Positions 5,474 to 7,043 of a stretch of DNA of 7,043 nt are shown in pieces. A program made the position numbers and the translations under genes. The stretch comes from an uncultured Ignavibacteria bacterium. Its GTDB lineage: Bacteria > Bacteroidota > Ignavibacteria > Kapaibacteriales > UBA961. Within the stretch, counting starts at the first letter, position 1; each line of letters opens with the position of its first letter. The stretch is taken from NCBI GenBank assembly GCA_937868245.1, contig CALMMI010000662.1, positions 1-7,043 on the forward strand, written 5' to 3'. The notes beneath the pieces are model-generated. The model ran no database searches and was not told the origin of the DNA. It saw only the letters and a program-made list of their open reading frames with translations.

Positions 5474-6497
5474 AAGAAGTAAGTTTTGAAAATCCTAAAC
5501 AATTCATTTCCAATAATTTTTCGGCAATTTGCACAGCGTTTGTAGCTGCACCTTTACGCAGATTATCCGATACTACCCACAGATATGCTCCGTTTTCAAC
5601 CGAATCATCCATTCGTATCCTTCCGATAAATACTTCGTCCTTGCCTCCTGATTGAAGCGGAGTAGGATATTCATGCTCTAAGGGGTTATCTTGAATAATG
5701 ACCCCATCAAACTGACTAAGTACTTCACGAATTCTTTCGATAGTCATCGGTTTTTCGGTTTCAATATTAACCGATTCACCATGCCCGCCAAGTACAGGAA
5801 CGCGTACGCAGGTAACAGCTACCCGTAAATCGGGTAATTCCAATATTCTTCTTGTTTCCCTGCGCACTTTGATTTCTTCCTCGGAAAAGCCGGAATCATC
5901 GATAAACGAATGGAAAACTGCATTGTATGCAATCAAATGAGGGGAAATCCTGCTAACAGGTTCACGGTTTTCAATTTCTGCGGTAAGATGATCAACGCCC
6001 TTTTGCCCTGCCCCGCTTACAGATTGGTACGTTGAAACCACAACCCGTTTCAAAACAAATGCCTCGTCAATCGGCTTGAGTGCCATTACAAGTTGAATTG
6101 TAGAGCAATTGGGGTTTGCAATGATTCCATGATGATTTGTTAATGTATGTGGATTTACTTCCGGTACAACGAGCGGTACATCAGGGTGCATTCGCCATGC
6201 ACTTGAATTATCTATGACCACGCACCCGCTTGCTGCTGCCGATGGAGCAAATTCCTTGCTGGCAGCACCTCCGGCAGAAAACAAAGCAATGTCAACCCCA
6301 TGAAATGAATCATGGGTAAGTTCTTCAACAGTATAGACATTCCCCTTCCATTCAATTTCAGTTCCGACTGAACGTTTAGATGCAAGCAATTTTAGATTAC
6401 CCACAGGAAAGTTATGTTCTTCAAGAATGGCAAGCATTGTACGCCCAACCAACCCGGTAGCACCGGCAACAGCAATAGTAGGAAGTTTTTCGTTCAT
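5469..6497 (-). CDS. asd: Aspartate-semialdehyde dehydrogenase
   Basis: Asd reduces aspartyl-4-phosphate to aspartate semialdehyde with NADPH, the branch point to lysine/diaminopimelate, threonine and methionine. The 342-residue protein has an N-terminal Rossmann fold with VAGATGLVGRTML (10-22). SAGG (74-77), VIDNSSAWRMHPDVPLVVPEVN (94-115) and the catalytic Cys131 in NPNCSTIQLV (128-137) follow. QSVSGAGQKG (158-167), EEEIKVRRETRRIL (206-219) with substrate-binding basic residues, the catalytic His239 in RVPVLGGHGES (232-242) and the cofactor-end motif KGAATNAVQIAE (315-326) complete it. Length and order match the bacterial Asd family. The tail after residue 330 (MNCLGFSKLTSW) is slightly long. 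ATG 6497 lies 9 bp after the msrB stop with an A/T-rich leader and no Shine-Dalgarno. It probably shares a transcript with msrB, the DinB gene and manC. Confidence 0.97.
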   Translation of the reverse strand: MNEKLPTIAVAGATGLVGRTMLAILEEHNFPVGNLKLLASKRSVGTEIEWKGNVYTVEELTHDSFHGVDIALFSAGGAASKEFAPSAAASGCVVIDNSSAWRMHPDVPLVVPEVNPHTLTNHHGIIANPNCSTIQLVMALKPIDEAFVLKRVVVSTYQSVSGAGQKGVDHLTAEIENREPVSRISPHLIAYNAVFHSFIDDSGFSEEEIKVRRETRRILELPDLRVAVTCVRVPVLGGHGESVNIETEKPMTIERIREVLSQFDGVIIQDNPLEHEYPTPLQSGGKDEVFIGRIRMDDSVENGAYLWVVSDNLRKGAATNAVQIAEKLLEMNCLGFSKLTSW

Positions 6498-6506
6498 TAG
6501 TAGATA

Positions 6507-6914
6507 TTATTCAGGATTTTCAGGAGTCTTTTCAAGTTCAATCGAAGCAGAATTTACACAATACCGTAAGCCTGTAGGTTTTGGTCCATCGTCAAAAACA
6601 TGACCTAAATGTGCCCCACAGTTTTTACATACAATTTCGGTTCGTATCATTCCCCAACTTTTATCGGTTATGTTATCAATTGCTTCGGGATTGGAAGAAG
6701 CATAAAACGAGGGCCAGCCGCAACCGGAATCAAATTTTTCCTCAGATGTAAACAGTTCCTCACCGCAACATACGCATCTGTACACACCATTTACGTCGGT
6801 ATTCCAATACTTACCTGTAAAGGCAGGTTCTGTTCCTTTTTCTCGTGTTACACGGTATTGTTCGTCCGTTAATTGCTTGCGCCACTCTTCTTCAGTTTTT
6901 TGGATGTATGGCAT
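6507..6914 (-). CDS. msrB: Peptide-methionine (R)-S-oxide reductase MsrB
   Basis: MsrB reduces methionine-R-sulfoxide in proteins, normally using thioredoxin. The 135-residue protein is a complete stand-alone MsrB domain. The zinc cysteines are C47 and C50 (YRCVCCGEELF) and C96 and C99 (VCKNCGAHLGHVF). FDSGCGWPSF (61-70) and the catalytic C119 in GLRYCVNSASI (115-125) are present. C65 in SGCGWPSF lies where many MsrBs carry the resolving cysteine, so a normal disulfide cycle is expected. There is no signal peptide or MsrA fusion, which suggests a cytoplasmic enzyme. ATG 6914 has an A/T-rich leader without Shine-Dalgarno, 23 bp after the upstream gene's stop. Its presence at the head of the asd run looks like operon membership of convenience rather than a shared pathway. 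Confidence 0.97.
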   Translation of the reverse strand: MPYIQKTEEEWRKQLTDEQYRVTREKGTEPAFTGKYWNTDVNGVYRCVCCGEELFTSEEKFDSGCGWPSFYASSNPEAIDNITDKSWGMIRTEIVCKNCGAHLGHVFDDGPKPTGLRYCVNSASIELEKTPENPE

Positions 6915-6937
6915 AGTTTTATTTATAATATTGCAAA

Positions 6938-7043
6938 TTACTTACTTACTTCCGAAGCATGAAAATACGGTGGTGTACCCGAATGTACATGCCCTAATAC
7001 ATCAACTGCTCTTCCGTTTTTTAGCTCACCAAGAGCATCTCCG
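6938..7043 (-). CDS. C-terminal end of an unidentified protein, 5' truncated
   Basis: An open minus-strand frame enters from the right edge and ends at a TAA at 6938-6940, giving 34 residues that end in HVHSGTPPYFHASEVSK. The composition looks like real protein (GDALGELKNGRAVDVLG...), and the stop is 23 bp before msrB, the same spacing pattern as the rest of the run. I do not recognise the family from this tail. The last codons lie in a short TTAC repeat (6938-6951), so slippage there would alter the C-terminus. The other minus-strand frame that I translated at the right edge hits a stop after five codons. Confidence 0.6.
   Translation of the reverse strand, partial: GDALGELKNGRAVDVLGHVHSGTPPYFHASEVSK

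Noticed and set aside
1..7043. CRISPR array, tRNA/rRNA, insertion sequence, prophage or toxin-antitoxin pair
   Set aside because: I saw no regularly spaced direct repeats, no cloverleaf or rRNA-like stretch, no transposase or integrase motifs and no small paired genes. Apart from the intergenic repeats this is ordinary chromosomal housekeeping DNA.

Overview
This window reads as ordinary chromosome from an AT-rich bacterium (about 40% GC by eye). I saw no phage, plasmid, transposase or CRISPR signal. Several things point to the Bacteroidota/Chlorobiota/Ignavibacteria-Kapabacteria neighbourhood. Most start codons lack a Shine-Dalgarno sequence and have A/T-rich leaders. One promoter-like box, TATATTTG, matches the Bacteroidota -7 consensus. 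The protein tail at the left edge resembles PpiD/SurA-type foldases of that group. This placement is an inference, not a demonstration.

Layout, left to right. (1) Positions 2-130 hold the last 42 codons of a plus-strand gene, probably a periplasmic peptidyl-prolyl isomerase, followed by a strong intrinsic terminator (154-185). (2) Positions 186-658 are non-coding and repeat-bearing. They contain a degenerate repeat (294-329), an inverted repeat whose two arms each fold as a hairpin (425-531), another hairpin (566-589) and a possible promoter for the next gene. (3) Plus-strand hpnC and hpnD (659-2489) overlap by 11 bp and encode two of the three enzymes of the bacterial FPP-to-squalene route. 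(4) A perfect 25-bp inverted repeat (2500-2558) separates them from the convergent minus-strand genes and looks like a shared bidirectional terminator. (5) The minus-strand block, in transcription order, is an unidentified gene tail (6938-7043), msrB, asd, a DinB/DUF1572 gene and manC, with gaps of only 23, 9, 4 and 13 bp. After a 124-bp gap with its own dyad and promoter-like box comes alr.

How the genes work together: Asd feeds diaminopimelate/lysine/threonine/methionine synthesis and Alr makes D-alanine, so both supply peptidoglycan precursors. ManC makes GDP-mannose for surface polysaccharide. HpnC and HpnD make hydroxysqualene for hopanoid or other triterpenoid membrane lipids. MsrB repairs oxidised methionine. 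The common thread is cell-envelope building, with one repair enzyme and one uncharacterised DinB-fold protein.

I did not find a convincing new biological system. The most interesting element is the repeat at 425-531. Its two arms differ by a paired G-to-C/C-to-G change that keeps the hairpin inside each arm intact.
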